The notes: generated from the letters alone by a model not told the origin. Shown: positions 47,993 through 57,258, numbered from the stretch's first letter. The stretch is DNA of 64,000 nt from Streptomyces sp. AC550_RSS872 (GCF_019049285.1 NZ_JAGMUL010000140.1:43544-107543); one strand, 5' to 3'. Numbers and translations: made by a program.

Positions 47993-48676
47993 ATGCATCT
48001 CGACCACGCTCACACCCACGACGGTCCCGCCGCCGTCAGCGCCGACGCGCACCGTCCCGACGGGACGCGCCGTGCCCTGCGTATCGGCCTCGGCGGGCCC
48101 GTCGGGTCCGGCAAGACCGCCACCGTCGCCGCGCTCTGCCGTGCCCTGCGCGACGAGTTGTCCCTCGCCGTCGTCACGAACGACATCTACACGCGCGAGG
48201 ACGCCGAGTTCCTGCTGCGGGAGGCCGTGTTGCCGCCCGAGCGGATCACGGCCGTGGAGACGGGGGCCTGCCCGCACACCGCGATCCGGGACGACATCTC
48301 CGCGAACCTCGAAGCCGTCGAGGACCTGGAGGACGAGGTCGGTCCCCTCGACCTCGTCCTCGTCGAGTCCGGCGGGGACAATCTCACCGCCACCTTCTCC
48401 AAGGGGCTCGTCGACGCGCAGATCTTCGTGATCGATGTCGCCGGAGGGGACGACATTCCGCGCAAGGGCGGGCCTGGGGTCACCACGGCCGACCTGCTCG
48501 TCGTCAACAAGACCGACCTCGCGCCGTACGTCGGTTCCGACCTGGCGCGGATGGCGGCCGACGCCAAGGCGCAGCGGGCCGAACTGCCGGTCGTCTTCCA
48601 GTCGCTCAGGACCGAGCCGGGAGTCCGGGACGTCGCCGACTGGGTGCGGGCCCGGCTCGCGGCATGGACGGCATGA
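47993..48676 (+). CDS. ureG: Urease accessory GTPase UreG
   Basis: UreG hydrolyses GTP to drive nickel insertion. The 227-residue protein has the P-loop GGPVGSGKTA, TNDIYTREDAE, CPH metal site in ETGACPHTAIRDD, VESGGDNL and NKTD. The N-terminus HLDHAHTHDG is His-rich and can bind nickel, which may make up for the missing UreE. The ATG at 47993 is the start of this extension. The stop overlaps ureD by 4 bases. Confidence 0.96.
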   Translation: MHLDHAHTHDGPAAVSADAHRPDGTRRALRIGLGGPVGSGKTATVAALCRALRDELSLAVVTNDIYTREDAEFLLREAVLPPERITAVETGACPHTAIRDDISANLEAVEDLEDEVGPLDLVLVESGGDNLTATFSKGLVDAQIFVIDVAGGDDIPRKGGPGVTTADLLVVNKTDLAPYVGSDLARMAADAKAQRAELPVVFQSLRTEPGVRDVADWVRARLAAWTA

Positions 48677-49452
48677 CCGTGACCGGTGGGGTACGGGCCG
48701 TCGCGCGGATCGTCGCCCGGGACGACGGACGGGGCGGCACCTCGCTGCCGGTACTCGACGGCGACGGACCACTGGCGCTCCGGCGGACCCGGGGGAGCGG
48801 CGCCGAGGCCCGGGTCGTGCTCGTCGGCGCGATGAGCGGCCCCCTCGGCGGCGACCACTTCACCGTGGAGGCCGACGTGCAGCCCGGCGCCCGACTGCGC
48901 GTCGGCTCGGCGGCGGCGACGATCGCCCTGCCGGGCCAGAGCAAGAGCGAGGCCCATTACGACGTACGCCTGTCGGTGGCCGACGGCGCCGAACTCCACT
49001 GGCTCCCCGAACAGTTGATCTCCGCCCGGGGCAGCGACCTGTACGTGACGACCCGCGTCGACGTCGGTGCCGGCGGGCGGCTCGTGCTGCGCGAGGAGCA
49101 GGTGCTCGGACGGGTGGGCGAGGAGCCGGGGCGGCTGACCAGCCGCCTCCGCGTGCGGGTAGCGGATCGTGACGTCCTCGATCAGGAGCTCGCCTGCGGC
49201 CCCGGTGCACCGGGCGGCTGGGACGGGCCCGCGGGGTTCGGCGGCTACCGGGCCGTCGGCCAACTCATCCTCGTCCGGCCCGAGTTCGCCGAAACCCCGG
49301 TGACGGCCCGGGTGCTGGGCGACCACGCCGCAGTGATGCCCCTTGCCGGACCCGCCGCACTGGTGAGCGCGGTCGCACCGGACGCACTGCGGCTACGCCG
49401 ACTGCTCGACGAGGCGCTGGAGTCCCTCGCCCCCCTCGATTCCGTCAACTGA
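48673..49452 (+). CDS. ureD: Urease accessory protein UreD/UreH
   Basis: UreD binds the apo-urease and guides nickel delivery. The 259-residue protein has the family segments RVGSAAATIALPGQSKSEAHYDVRLSVADGAELHWLPEQLI and LYVTTRVDVGAGGRLVLREE. The ATG at 48673 overlaps the ureG stop (ATGA); an ATG at 48664 is an alternative. Its stop overlaps by 8 bases the end of the convergent acyltransferase gene. Confidence 0.92.
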   Translation: MTVTGGVRAVARIVARDDGRGGTSLPVLDGDGPLALRRTRGSGAEARVVLVGAMSGPLGGDHFTVEADVQPGARLRVGSAAATIALPGQSKSEAHYDVRLSVADGAELHWLPEQLISARGSDLYVTTRVDVGAGGRLVLREEQVLGRVGEEPGRLTSRLRVRVADRDVLDQELACGPGAPGGWDGPAGFGGYRAVGQLILVRPEFAETPVTARVLGDHAAVMPLAGPAALVSAVAPDALRLRRLLDEALESLAPLDSVN

Positions 49453-50170
49453 TCGGCATCCGCGGGAACCTGCGTTCCTTCTCCACCTGGGCCGCGGCCT
49501 CCTCGGCCTTGGCGACGGCCGCGTACTGGTCGACGTATTCCTGCTCGGACAGGGACAGGATGGCGTACATGATCTCGTCGGTGACGGCGCGCAGGATCGC
49601 CTTCTCGTTCTCCATGCCCGCGTAGCGGGAGAAGTCGAGGGGCTTGCCGAAGCGGATGGTGACCGGGTGGACGTTGGGGATGACCTTGCCGGGCGGCTGG
49701 GCCTCGAAGGTGCCGATCATCGCGCAGGGGATGACCGGGACCTGGGCCTTGAGGGCCATCACCGCGACGCCGACCTTGCCCTTGTAGAGGCGGCCGTCGT
49801 GCGAGCGGGTGCCCTCCGGGTAGATGCCGAGGAGCTCGTCCTTGCTCAGGACACCGAGGCCCTCACGGATCGCGGCCTGGCCGGCCTCCTTGCCCGTTCG
49901 GTCGACGGGGATCTGGCCGGCGCTGCGGAAGAAGGCCGCGGTGAGGCGGCCCTTGATGCCGGGGCCGGTGAAGTACTCCTTCTTCGCGAGGAAGGTGATG
50001 CGCCGCTTGAGCATCGCCGGCATCAGGAAGTGGTCGGAGAACGACAGGTGGTTGCCGGCGACGATGGCCGCGCCCGTCGCCGGTACGTGCTCAAGGCCTT
50101 CTATTCGGGGCCGGAAGACCAGTCTCAGCAGAGGTCCCAACAACACGTATTTCAGTACGTAGTAGAACAA
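49445..50170 (-). CDS. PlsC-type 1-acyl-glycerol-3-phosphate acyltransferase
   Basis: The 241-residue protein has acyltransferase block I NHLSFSD (HX4D at 41-46), block III YPEGTRS at 117-123 and block IV VIPCAMIGT, so it should acylate lysophosphatidic acid or a related glycerolipid at the membrane. A hydrophobic N-terminus (YYVLKYVLLGPLLRLVF) gives membrane association. It is convergent with ureD and overlaps it by 8 bases. Streptomycetes have several paralogues. Confidence 0.92.
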   Translation of the reverse strand: MFYYVLKYVLLGPLLRLVFRPRIEGLEHVPATGAAIVAGNHLSFSDHFLMPAMLKRRITFLAKKEYFTGPGIKGRLTAAFFRSAGQIPVDRTGKEAGQAAIREGLGVLSKDELLGIYPEGTRSHDGRLYKGKVGVAVMALKAQVPVIPCAMIGTFEAQPPGKVIPNVHPVTIRFGKPLDFSRYAGMENEKAILRAVTDEIMYAILSLSEQEYVDQYAAVAKAEEAAAQVEKERRFPRMPIS

Positions 50171-50512
50171 GGGGGTCGCTCCTCACTCCGGCGGATTCAA
50201 CTCCAACCGCCGCGTCCTGGCAGGTCAACCAGCGTGCCGTGGGGCTGCCAGTGTAGGCGCAGGCGGGACAGGCCGGAACCGGGTCGGGTCGGACGGGTGC
50301 CGCCACGGCGATTTCCTGACTGGTGGTCAGGGAACGGGTGGGCGGGGCGGTTTGCGGGTGGGGAGGGGCCGCCGGACCAGCCTGGTGTCCGGGATCGGTG
50401 CGCGGCAACCCGGTGGTGCGGTTTGGCGTGATCGTGATTGCCCGGTGGCAGGGGGGCCGCCCTTGCGGGGAGTCTTCGCGTCTGCTCGTTCGTCACGGCT
50501 CGTCACAGCCCG
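50171..50512. other. 342-bp gap; no gene recognised
   Basis: Open frames occur on both strands but have high Pro/Arg or random composition and no ribosome binding sites of note. The region should contain the promoter of the acyltransferase gene and the 3-prime end of the PP2C phosphatase transcript. No strong hairpin is apparent. Confidence 0.5.
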
Positions 50513-51745
50513 TCATAGCCGCACGATGATCAGGGCCGTGTCGTCCGTCGCGCCTCCCGGAGGCAGCAGCTCCAGCAGGACGGCGTCGGCGAGGGTCTCG
50601 GGATCGGACGTGCGATGGCGGACCAGGGAGTCGGCGAGGCGGCCCAGTCCCGTGTCGATGTCCTCGCGGCGGCGTTCGATCAGGCCGTCGGTGTAGAGGG
50701 CGAGCGTGGCGCCGTTGGTGTACGCGGTGACGGCCTGCGGTCTCGGGATCGGGTCCGGGCGTGCGTCCAGCGGAGTGTCGGTGGCCCGGTCGAGGAACTC
50801 CACGCCGCCGTCGGGGTGGACGAGGACGGGAGGCGGGTGACCCGCGCTGCTGTAGGCGATCGTGCGGGCGTCGAAGTCGATGAACGTCGTGACCGCCGTG
50901 GCCGATTCGGCGCCGTCGACGACATGGGCGTACCGCCCCAGTACGTCGAGCGCCTGCGCCGGGCCGTCCGCGACGCGGGAGGTGGCGCTGAGCGCGCTGC
51001 GCAGCTGGCCCATCACGCCGGCCGCCGCCAGGCCGTGTCCGACCACGTCGCCCACGGAGACGCCGATGCGGTTGCCGCCCACCAGGTCGATCAGGTCGTA
51101 CCAGTCGCCGCACACGTTCAGCGCGCCGACCGCGGGCCGATAGCGTACGGCGGCCCGGTGGTTGTGCACCTGCCGGCGGGCGGGCAGCATCGCCTCCTGG
51201 AGGGCGAGGGCCACTTCGCGCTCGCGGGCGTGCGCCTGGCGCAGCCGGTCGTTGAGCTCCTGGAGCTCGCGTGCACGGGTGTACAGCTCGGCCTCCAGCA
51301 CCCGCGCCCGGCTGTCACCGCCCGCGCCGCCGCGCAGGCGGATGAGCTCGGTGACCTCCTCGACCCGGTGCAGGACGAACGCCACCCGTCCGTCGGGGGC
51401 GAGGACCGGCGCGTTGATCGGGCTCCAGTAGCGCTCCTCCCAGTGGCCGGGGCGCGCGGGATCCTCCACGTCGTAGCGCTGGAGTGCCATCGTGTCGCGC
51501 TCGCCGGTGGCCACCACGCGCAGCATCGACGCCCGTACGTCGCGCATTCCGGTGGCGGCGGGGTCGTTGGGGTTGTCGGGGAAGACGTCGAAGATGTACC
51601 GGCCCACCAGCTCGGCGCGGGTTCGGCCGGACAGGCGCTGGAAGTCCTCGTTGGCATCGGCATAGACCAGCTCCGGGGTGAGCAGCGCCACCATTCCGGG
51701 CAGGCCCTGGAACACGGCCTCGTAGTCGATCGCCTTCTCGTCCAT
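50513..51745 (-). CDS. PAS-domain PP2C (SpoIIE-type) phosphatase
   Basis: The 410-residue protein has an N-terminal PAS domain (residues about 8-130, VFQGLPGMVALLTPELVYADANEDFQRLSGRTRAE), a coiled linker at about 150-190 (RARELQELNDRLRQAHAREREVALALQEAML) and a SpoIIE phosphatase domain with GDWYDLIDL, GDVVGHGLAAAG and ATDDTALIIVR. Such phosphatases dephosphorylate anti-anti-sigma factors in partner-switching cascades. It lies downstream of a related larger protein on the same strand, separated by about 94 bases. Confidence 0.9.
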   Translation of the reverse strand: MDEKAIDYEAVFQGLPGMVALLTPELVYADANEDFQRLSGRTRAELVGRYIFDVFPDNPNDPAATGMRDVRASMLRVVATGERDTMALQRYDVEDPARPGHWEERYWSPINAPVLAPDGRVAFVLHRVEEVTELIRLRGGAGGDSRARVLEAELYTRARELQELNDRLRQAHAREREVALALQEAMLPARRQVHNHRAAVRYRPAVGALNVCGDWYDLIDLVGGNRIGVSVGDVVGHGLAAAGVMGQLRSALSATSRVADGPAQALDVLGRYAHVVDGAESATAVTTFIDFDARTIAYSSAGHPPPVLVHPDGGVEFLDRATDTPLDARPDPIPRPQAVTAYTNGATLALYTDGLIERRREDIDTGLGRLADSLVRHRTSDPETLADAVLLELLPPGGATDDTALIIVRL

Positions 51746-51839
51746 GGCTCCCGCTCCCGCCTCACCACCGGGATCCGACCAGCTTCCCGCGCTGTACGAC
51801 GTATGTACCGATGTACTACATATCCGCCGATCCGGCAGG

Positions 51840-54299
51840 TCAGGGCGACGGATCCGTCAGTGACTGCTCGGCCCAGATGATCTTCCCCTCGGGGACGAAA
51901 CGCGTGCCCCAACGCTGGGTGACCTGGGAGACCAGCAGCAGCCCGCGCCCGCCCTCGTCGGTGGTGCGCGGATGCCGCAGGTGCGGGGCGGTGGCGCCGC
52001 CGTCGAAGACCTCGCAGATCAGCGCACGCTCCCTGATCAGCCGCAGCCGGATGGGGCCGGCGGCGTACCGGATCGCGTTGGTGACCAGCTCGCTGACGAC
52101 CAGCTCCGTCGTGAAGGCCAGCCCCTCCAGACCCCACTCCGCCAGCATCCGGGCGGCCGACTTCCGGGCGTCGGCGACCGCGGCCGGGTCGGAGGGAAGA
52201 TCCCAGTCGGCGACCTGCTCGGTGCCGAGGAGCCGGGTGCGGGCCATCAGCAGGGCCACGTCGTCGTGCGGGCGGGCCGGGGTCAGGGCGTCGACCACCG
52301 CCCGGCAGCGCAGGTCGAGCGAGGCCGCCTGCCGCTCCAGCGCCTGCCGCAGCCGGTCCCGGTCTGCGTCCACGGCCCAGTCGTCCCCGTGCGCCAGCAG
52401 ACCGTCGGTGTGCAGGGCGAGCGTGCTGCCCGCCGTCAGGGCCAGCTCGACCGACTCGTACGGGGGACCGCCCACGCCGAGCGACGCGCCCTGCGGCAGA
52501 TCGACGAAGGTGACGCCACCGTCGGGCAGCACGACGGCCGGCGCCGGATGGCCCGCGGCCGACATGGTGCACTGCCCGTCGACCGGGTCGTAGACGACGT
52601 ACACGCACCCGGACCCCACGGACTGGGCGACCGCGGCCTCCTCCGCGGCCGTCTGCGCGCCCTCCTCCCGGGCCGACCGCGCGACCAGGTCGTCGAGATG
52701 GGCCAGCACCTCCTCGGGCGGCAGGTCCAGCAGCGCGAGAGTCCGTACGGCCGTCCGCAGCCGCCCCATCGCCGCGGCGGCGTCGATGCCGTGCCCGGGC
52801 ACCTCGCCCACCACCAGGGCGACGCGGGCGCCGGACAGCGGGATGACGTCGTACCAGTCACCGCCGAGACCGGTCAGCTCGTCGGCCGGCCGGTAGCAGG
52901 CGGACACCTCCAGCGCGTCCTGCTCGGGCAGCCGGTGCGGCAGCAGGCTGCGCTGGAGGACCAGGGCGGCGTCGCGTTCGCGGGTGTAGCGCCGGGCGTT
53001 GTCGACACAGACAGCGGCCCGTGAGACGAGGTCCTCGGCGAGATTCAGGTCGTCCTCCTCGAACGGCTCCTGGCGGTGGCGCCGGAAGAAAGTGGTGACA
53101 CCGAGGGTGACGCCCCGCGCGCGGACCGGCACGATCATCACGCTGTGCAGACCCAGTTCGAGGAAGATGGCGGCCCGGCCGCCGCGCGCGTGCTCGGCCC
53201 AGGCCTCGCCGAGCGGGTCCAGGCGCTCCTTGCGCCAGGACTGTGCCGTCCTGAGGCAGCGGATCGGCGGTGACCCCGCGGGATACGTGACCACGTCGCC
53301 GATGTCGAGGACGGCCTCCGGCACGCTCCGGGTCACCGAACGCTGCCCCGCGCGGCGCAGCGGCACCCAGGCCGTGTCGCTCAGCGGCCCGGCCGCAGGC
53401 TCCCCACCCCGCAGCACCGACTCCAGCAGATCCACGGTGACCAGGTCGGCGAGTCCCGGTACGGCCACGTCCGCCAGCTCCTGGGCGGTGCGCGTGATGT
53501 CGAGCGTACGGCCGATGTGCTCGCCGGCCCGGTCGAGCAGGGCCAGCCGCTGCCGGGCGCGATGGCGGTCGGTGATGTCCTCCACCGTGTAGTACACGCC
53601 GGTCGGGTGGCCGTCGCCGTCGTCGATCCGGGTGAACGACAGCATGTGGGCGGTCTCGCGCAGCGGGGCGGAGCGTGCGTGGCCCACGTGCTCGTAGCCG
53701 ACGATCGGTTCGCCCGTCGCCAGCACCTGGCGCATCTGCGCCTCGATGGACTCGGCGTCCAGACCGGGCTGGACGTCCGCAAGGCGCAGTCCGAGCCGGT
53801 TGGCCGGAGGGCCGCCGCCGTACTGGGCGAGGGCCGCGTTCGACCACACGTAGCGCAGGTCCGTGTCGACGATCGCTATGCCGATGGGGGAGCGGGTGAC
53901 CATCTGCTCCAGCGTGGCGCGGCTCATGTCCCAGCCCGGCGCGTCCGCGAGCTCCGACAGCAGCACGAGCCAGCGCGCCGGGCCCTGGGTGTCGAGGGCC
54001 GAGGTGATCCGCACCATGAGCCGGACCAGGGGGCCGTCCCGGTGCAGGGCGGTCAGCAGGCCGGCCCAGCCGCCGTCCCTGCGGCACCGGTCGATCAGCT
54101 CCGGCACCCGGCCCGCGTCCTCGGCACTCAGCAACTCGGCGACGCTCTTCCCGACCGTCTCCGGTGCCGCGTAGGCCAGCAGCCGCTCTGCGCTTCTGGT
54201 CCACGCCGTCACCAGACCCTGCGCGTCGAGCAGCAGCGGCGCGGCATCCGCCACGTCGAACCCCTGCCCGGCAACGCCCCGCTCCTCGTGTGTGCCCAC
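51840..54299 (-). CDS. PAS-PAS-GAF-SpoIIE phosphatase fused to an RsbW-like ATPase
   Basis: The 819-residue protein contains, in order, a PAS domain (about 15-135), a second PAS (about 130-245, ITRSPIGIAIVDTDLRYVWSN), a GAF domain (about 260-430), a SpoIIE phosphatase (about 450-660, GGDWYDVIPL, VVGEVPGHGIDAAAAMG) and a C-terminal HATPase (about 690-815, ELVVSELVTNAIRYAAGPI, DEGGRGLLLVSQ). It thus joins phosphatase and kinase-like anti-sigma modules in one chain. A GTG at 54299 with GAGAGG 6 bases upstream is chosen as start; ATG codons at 54347 and 54365 are also open. Its phosphatase domain has Glu in place of the Asp in GDVVGHG (GEVPGHG), which may affect metal binding. Confidence 0.9.
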   Translation of the reverse strand: MGTHEERGVAGQGFDVADAAPLLLDAQGLVTAWTRSAERLLAYAAPETVGKSVAELLSAEDAGRVPELIDRCRRDGGWAGLLTALHRDGPLVRLMVRITSALDTQGPARWLVLLSELADAPGWDMSRATLEQMVTRSPIGIAIVDTDLRYVWSNAALAQYGGGPPANRLGLRLADVQPGLDAESIEAQMRQVLATGEPIVGYEHVGHARSAPLRETAHMLSFTRIDDGDGHPTGVYYTVEDITDRHRARQRLALLDRAGEHIGRTLDITRTAQELADVAVPGLADLVTVDLLESVLRGGEPAAGPLSDTAWVPLRRAGQRSVTRSVPEAVLDIGDVVTYPAGSPPIRCLRTAQSWRKERLDPLGEAWAEHARGGRAAIFLELGLHSVMIVPVRARGVTLGVTTFFRRHRQEPFEEDDLNLAEDLVSRAAVCVDNARRYTRERDAALVLQRSLLPHRLPEQDALEVSACYRPADELTGLGGDWYDVIPLSGARVALVVGEVPGHGIDAAAAMGRLRTAVRTLALLDLPPEEVLAHLDDLVARSAREEGAQTAAEEAAVAQSVGSGCVYVVYDPVDGQCTMSAAGHPAPAVVLPDGGVTFVDLPQGASLGVGGPPYESVELALTAGSTLALHTDGLLAHGDDWAVDADRDRLRQALERQAASLDLRCRAVVDALTPARPHDDVALLMARTRLLGTEQVADWDLPSDPAAVADARKSAARMLAEWGLEGLAFTTELVVSELVTNAIRYAAGPIRLRLIRERALICEVFDGGATAPHLRHPRTTDEGGRGLLLVSQVTQRWGTRFVPEGKIIWAEQSLTDPSP

Positions 54300-54447
54300 G
54301 GCCGACCTCTCTGTCGCTGAGAGCGGTCTACCACCTCTTGTCCCCATCTTCACCCTTCCGGTCACCGCTGCCTCTTTGCGGGGGCCGGGAGTGGGGGGAG
54401 GAAAGGGGGTGACGCCAGGCAGGGAAAGGGAAGGGGCGGTGGAGGGG

Positions 54448-54491
54448 TGAGGGCCGGCAGCCCGGCCCTCACCCTTCGAGAGCCGGGCTGC
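54448..54491. terminator. Two mutually exclusive hairpins downstream of rocD
   Basis: TGAGGGCCGG-CAGC-CCGGCCCTCA at 54448-54471 is a 10-bp stem. GGCAGCCCGG at 54456-54465 can instead pair with CCGGGCTGCC at 54482-54491. The two cannot form at once. They lie just past the rocD stop on the minus strand and most simply act as its terminator. Confidence 0.55.
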
Positions 54492-54503
54492 CGTCCCAGG
54501 CCG

Positions 54504-55721
54504 CTACGCCAGTACCTTCTCCAGCGCCCCCAGCGCCCCCGTCAGCTCCTCCGCCGTGATCGTCAGGGGCGGTGCCAGGCGGATCGTGGAACCGTGGGTG
54601 TCCTTGACCAGGACGCCCTCGCGCATCAGGCGCTCGCCGATCTCACGGCCCGTGCCGACCGCCGGGTCGATGTCGACGCCCGCCCACAGGCCCCGCGCGC
54701 GGAAACCGACGACGCCCCGCCCGAGCAGGGCCGACAGGCCGCCCCGCAGGACCACACCCAGTTCGGCGGCGCGGCGCTGGAACTCGCCCGTCTCCAGGAG
54801 CTCGACCACGGCCGTGCCGACCGCGGCGGCAAGCGGGTTGCCGCCGAACGTCGAGCCGTGTTCGCCCGGCCGCAGCACCCCGAGCACGTCACGGCGGGCG
54901 ACCACCGCGGACACCGGCACGATGCCGCCGCCCAGTGCCTTGCCGAGCAGCAGCATGTCCGGGACGACCGAATCGTGCTCGACGGCGAGCGTGCGACCCG
55001 TGCGGCCGAGGCCCGACTGGATCTCGTCCGCGATGAACAGGCAGCCCTTGCGGCGGGTCAGTTCACGGACGCCGGCCAGGTAGCCCTCGTCGGGGATCAG
55101 GACCCCCGCCTCGCCCTGGATCGGCTCCAGCAGCACCGCCGCCGTCGTCTCGTCGACCGCCGCCTCCAGCGCCGGCAGGTCGTTGTACGGCACGACCCGG
55201 AAGCCCGGCGTGAACGGGCCGAAGCCCTGCCGCGCGGTCTCGTCCGTGGAGAACGACACGATCGTGGTCGTACGGCCGTGGAAGTTGTCCGCCGCGACCA
55301 CGATCGTCGCCCGGTCGGCCGGGACGCCCTTCACGTCGTACGCCCACTTGCGGGCCACCTTGATGCCGCTCTCCACGGCCTCGGCGCCCGTGTTCATCGG
55401 CAGCACCATGTCCAGGCCGGTCAGCAGCGCGAGCCGTTCGGCGAATTCCGCGAGCCTGTCGTTGTGGAACGCCCGGGACGTGAGGGTCAGGCGGTCGAGC
55501 TGGGCGTGCGCCGCCTCGATCAGGGCCGGATGACGGTGGCCGAAGTTCAGCGCCGAATAGCCGGCCAGCATGTCGAGGTAGCGGCGGCCCTCGACGTCCT
55601 CCACCCAGGTGCCTTCGGCGCGGGCGACGACCACCGGCAGCGGATGGTAGTTGTGCGCCAGGACCGGCTCCTCGGCGCGGATCAGATCGGCGGACGAACG
55701 GGTCTGCGCGGGCGCGGTCAT
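54504..55721 (-). CDS. rocD: Ornithine aminotransferase
   Basis: RocD converts ornithine and 2-oxoglutarate to glutamate semialdehyde and glutamate in arginine catabolism. The 405-residue PLP enzyme has NTGAEAVESGIKVARKW, FHGRTTTIVSFS, LFIADEIQSGLGRTG and the PLP lysine in LLLGKALGGGIVPVSA. The ATG at 55721 overlaps the ddaH stop by 4 bases and has AGGAG upstream, so the two genes are coupled. Confidence 0.95.
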   Translation of the reverse strand: MTAPAQTRSSADLIRAEEPVLAHNYHPLPVVVARAEGTWVEDVEGRRYLDMLAGYSALNFGHRHPALIEAAHAQLDRLTLTSRAFHNDRLAEFAERLALLTGLDMVLPMNTGAEAVESGIKVARKWAYDVKGVPADRATIVVAADNFHGRTTTIVSFSTDETARQGFGPFTPGFRVVPYNDLPALEAAVDETTAAVLLEPIQGEAGVLIPDEGYLAGVRELTRRKGCLFIADEIQSGLGRTGRTLAVEHDSVVPDMLLLGKALGGGIVPVSAVVARRDVLGVLRPGEHGSTFGGNPLAAAVGTAVVELLETGEFQRRAAELGVVLRGGLSALLGRGVVGFRARGLWAGVDIDPAVGTGREIGERLMREGVLVKDTHGSTIRLAPPLTITAEELTGALGALEKVLA

Positions 55722-56530
55722 GAGCGGATCTCCTGGGTGCAGCACTTGATGCCACCGCCGGCCTTGCGGAACTCCGACAGGTCGACGGGGACGGGGACAT
55801 AGCCGCGCTCGTCCAGCCGGGCCGCGAGGGCCTCGGCCTGCGGCGCGATGAAGACGTGGCGGCCGTCGGACACGGAGTTCAGGCCGAAGGCGGTCGCGTC
55901 GTCGCGGGTGGCGAGCACCGCGTCCGGGTACAGCCGCGCGAGCACCTCACGGCTGCCCGGCGAGAACGCCTCCGGGTAATAGACGATGTTGTCGTCGTCG
56001 AGCACGAACAGCGCCGTGTCCAGGTGGTAGAAGTACGGATCCACCAGCGTCAGGCTGATCACCGGGTGGCCGAAGAACTCCTGCACCTCGCGGTGCGCCT
56101 CGCGGGTGGTGCGGAAACCGGTGCCGGCGAGCAGGTACCGGCCCGTCCACACCAGATCGCCCTCGCCCTCGCACACGGACTCGGGCCGGTACACGTCGAA
56201 GCCCGCCGTCTTGAACCACGTCTCGTAGTGCGTGGACTCCGGGCGCCGCTCGGGTGCATGGAACAGGGAACCGAAGACACGGCCGCCGACGACGACCGCC
56301 GAGTTCGCCGCGAACACCATGTCGGGGAGACCGGCGACCGGCTCCAGCGTGTCGACCGAGTGGCCGTGGGAACGGTAGGCGCGGATCAGCGCCTGCCACT
56401 GCTCCTGGGCCAGATCGACGTCCACCCGGACGTCGGGCTGCATCCAGGGGTTGATCGCGTACTGCACGGCGAAATGTCTGGGTTCACAGACGAGGAAGCG
56501 CCGCCGGCGCGGCACACGTGTTTCGGACAC
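55718..56530 (-). CDS. ddaH: Dimethylarginine dimethylaminohydrolase
   Basis: DdaH hydrolyses methylated arginines to citrulline and methylamines. The 270-residue protein has the guanidino-modifying fold with FAANSAVVVGGR, GEGDLVWTG, the His in FYHLDTALFVL and a C-terminal Cys in GGGIKCCTQ, which is the expected nucleophile. A GTG at 56530 gives the usual length. In one operon with rocD it would feed arginine breakdown; the alternative that it acts on arginine itself cannot be excluded. Confidence 0.92.
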   Translation of the reverse strand: MSETRVPRRRRFLVCEPRHFAVQYAINPWMQPDVRVDVDLAQEQWQALIRAYRSHGHSVDTLEPVAGLPDMVFAANSAVVVGGRVFGSLFHAPERRPESTHYETWFKTAGFDVYRPESVCEGEGDLVWTGRYLLAGTGFRTTREAHREVQEFFGHPVISLTLVDPYFYHLDTALFVLDDDNIVYYPEAFSPGSREVLARLYPDAVLATRDDATAFGLNSVSDGRHVFIAPQAEALAARLDERGYVPVPVDLSEFRKAGGGIKCCTQEIRS

Positions 56531-56653
56531 AGAGGGGTTCCTCCGCTTCCTACGGTGTCGATGAGGATTGACACCAAGGTAAGAAAGCGGGCCGACGAGC
56601 GACAAGAAACAAGAATTGCGTGTCCACGCAGGAATGCTGCGTCTTAGGCCGGT

Positions 56654-57169
56654 TCAGCGCACGTCTGCTGCGTCGCTCCGGACCGCGCTCGGGACGGGCT
56701 GGCTGGCGCCCGCCTCCGGACTCTCCGGGATGAGATGGGACAGCACCATCACGCTGATCGTCTTGCGGATGAACGGCTCGACCCGGATGCGCTCCAGCAC
56801 CTCCTCGAAGTGCTCCACGTCCCGCGCCCGCACATGCAGCAGCGCGTCCGCGCCCCCCGTCACCGTCATCGCCGCGGTGATCTCCGGATGGTTGCGGACC
56901 ACCTCCGCGAGCCGCCTGGGCGGTGCCGCCCCCTCGCAGTACACCTCGACGTACGCCTCCGTACGCCAGCCCAGCGCCGACGGCTTGACCGTGGCCGTGA
57001 ACCCGGTGATCACGCCCGTGTCGCGCAGCCGGTCCACACGCCGCTTCACCGCCGTCGCGGACAGCCCCACGCTCGTGCCGATCTCGGCGAAGCTCGTCCT
57101 GGCGTTCGCCATCAGGGCGGTGATGATCTTCCGGTCGAGTTCGTCGAAGGACGCCGCGCCGCTGTTCAT
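56654..57169 (-). CDS. Lrp/AsnC-family transcriptional regulator
   Basis: The 171-residue protein has an AsnC-type winged helix (FDELDRKIITALMANARTSFAEIGTSVGLSATAVKRRVDRLRDTGVITGF) and an AsnC ligand-binding domain (MTVTGGADALLHVRARDVEHFEEVLERIR). It lies just upstream of ddaH-rocD on the same strand, a common place for the regulator of amino-acid catabolism. A C-terminal tail of about 20 residues is unstructured. Arginine or ornithine sensing is inference. Confidence 0.92.
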   Translation of the reverse strand: MNSGAASFDELDRKIITALMANARTSFAEIGTSVGLSATAVKRRVDRLRDTGVITGFTATVKPSALGWRTEAYVEVYCEGAAPPRRLAEVVRNHPEITAAMTVTGGADALLHVRARDVEHFEEVLERIRVEPFIRKTISVMVLSHLIPESPEAGASQPVPSAVRSDAADVR

Positions 57170-57258
57170 GAGGGCACTGTAAGCGGCCCGACACCCAGCG
57201 CGAACGCGGACCGGGAGCACATGTCCAAGCGTGCGAATTGCTCCTACACTCCGGGTTC

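Noticed and set aside
50091..50496. Minus-strand frames of about 100 codons upstream of the acyltransferase
   Set aside because: They have Pro/Arg-rich composition, no ribosome binding site and no recognisable family.
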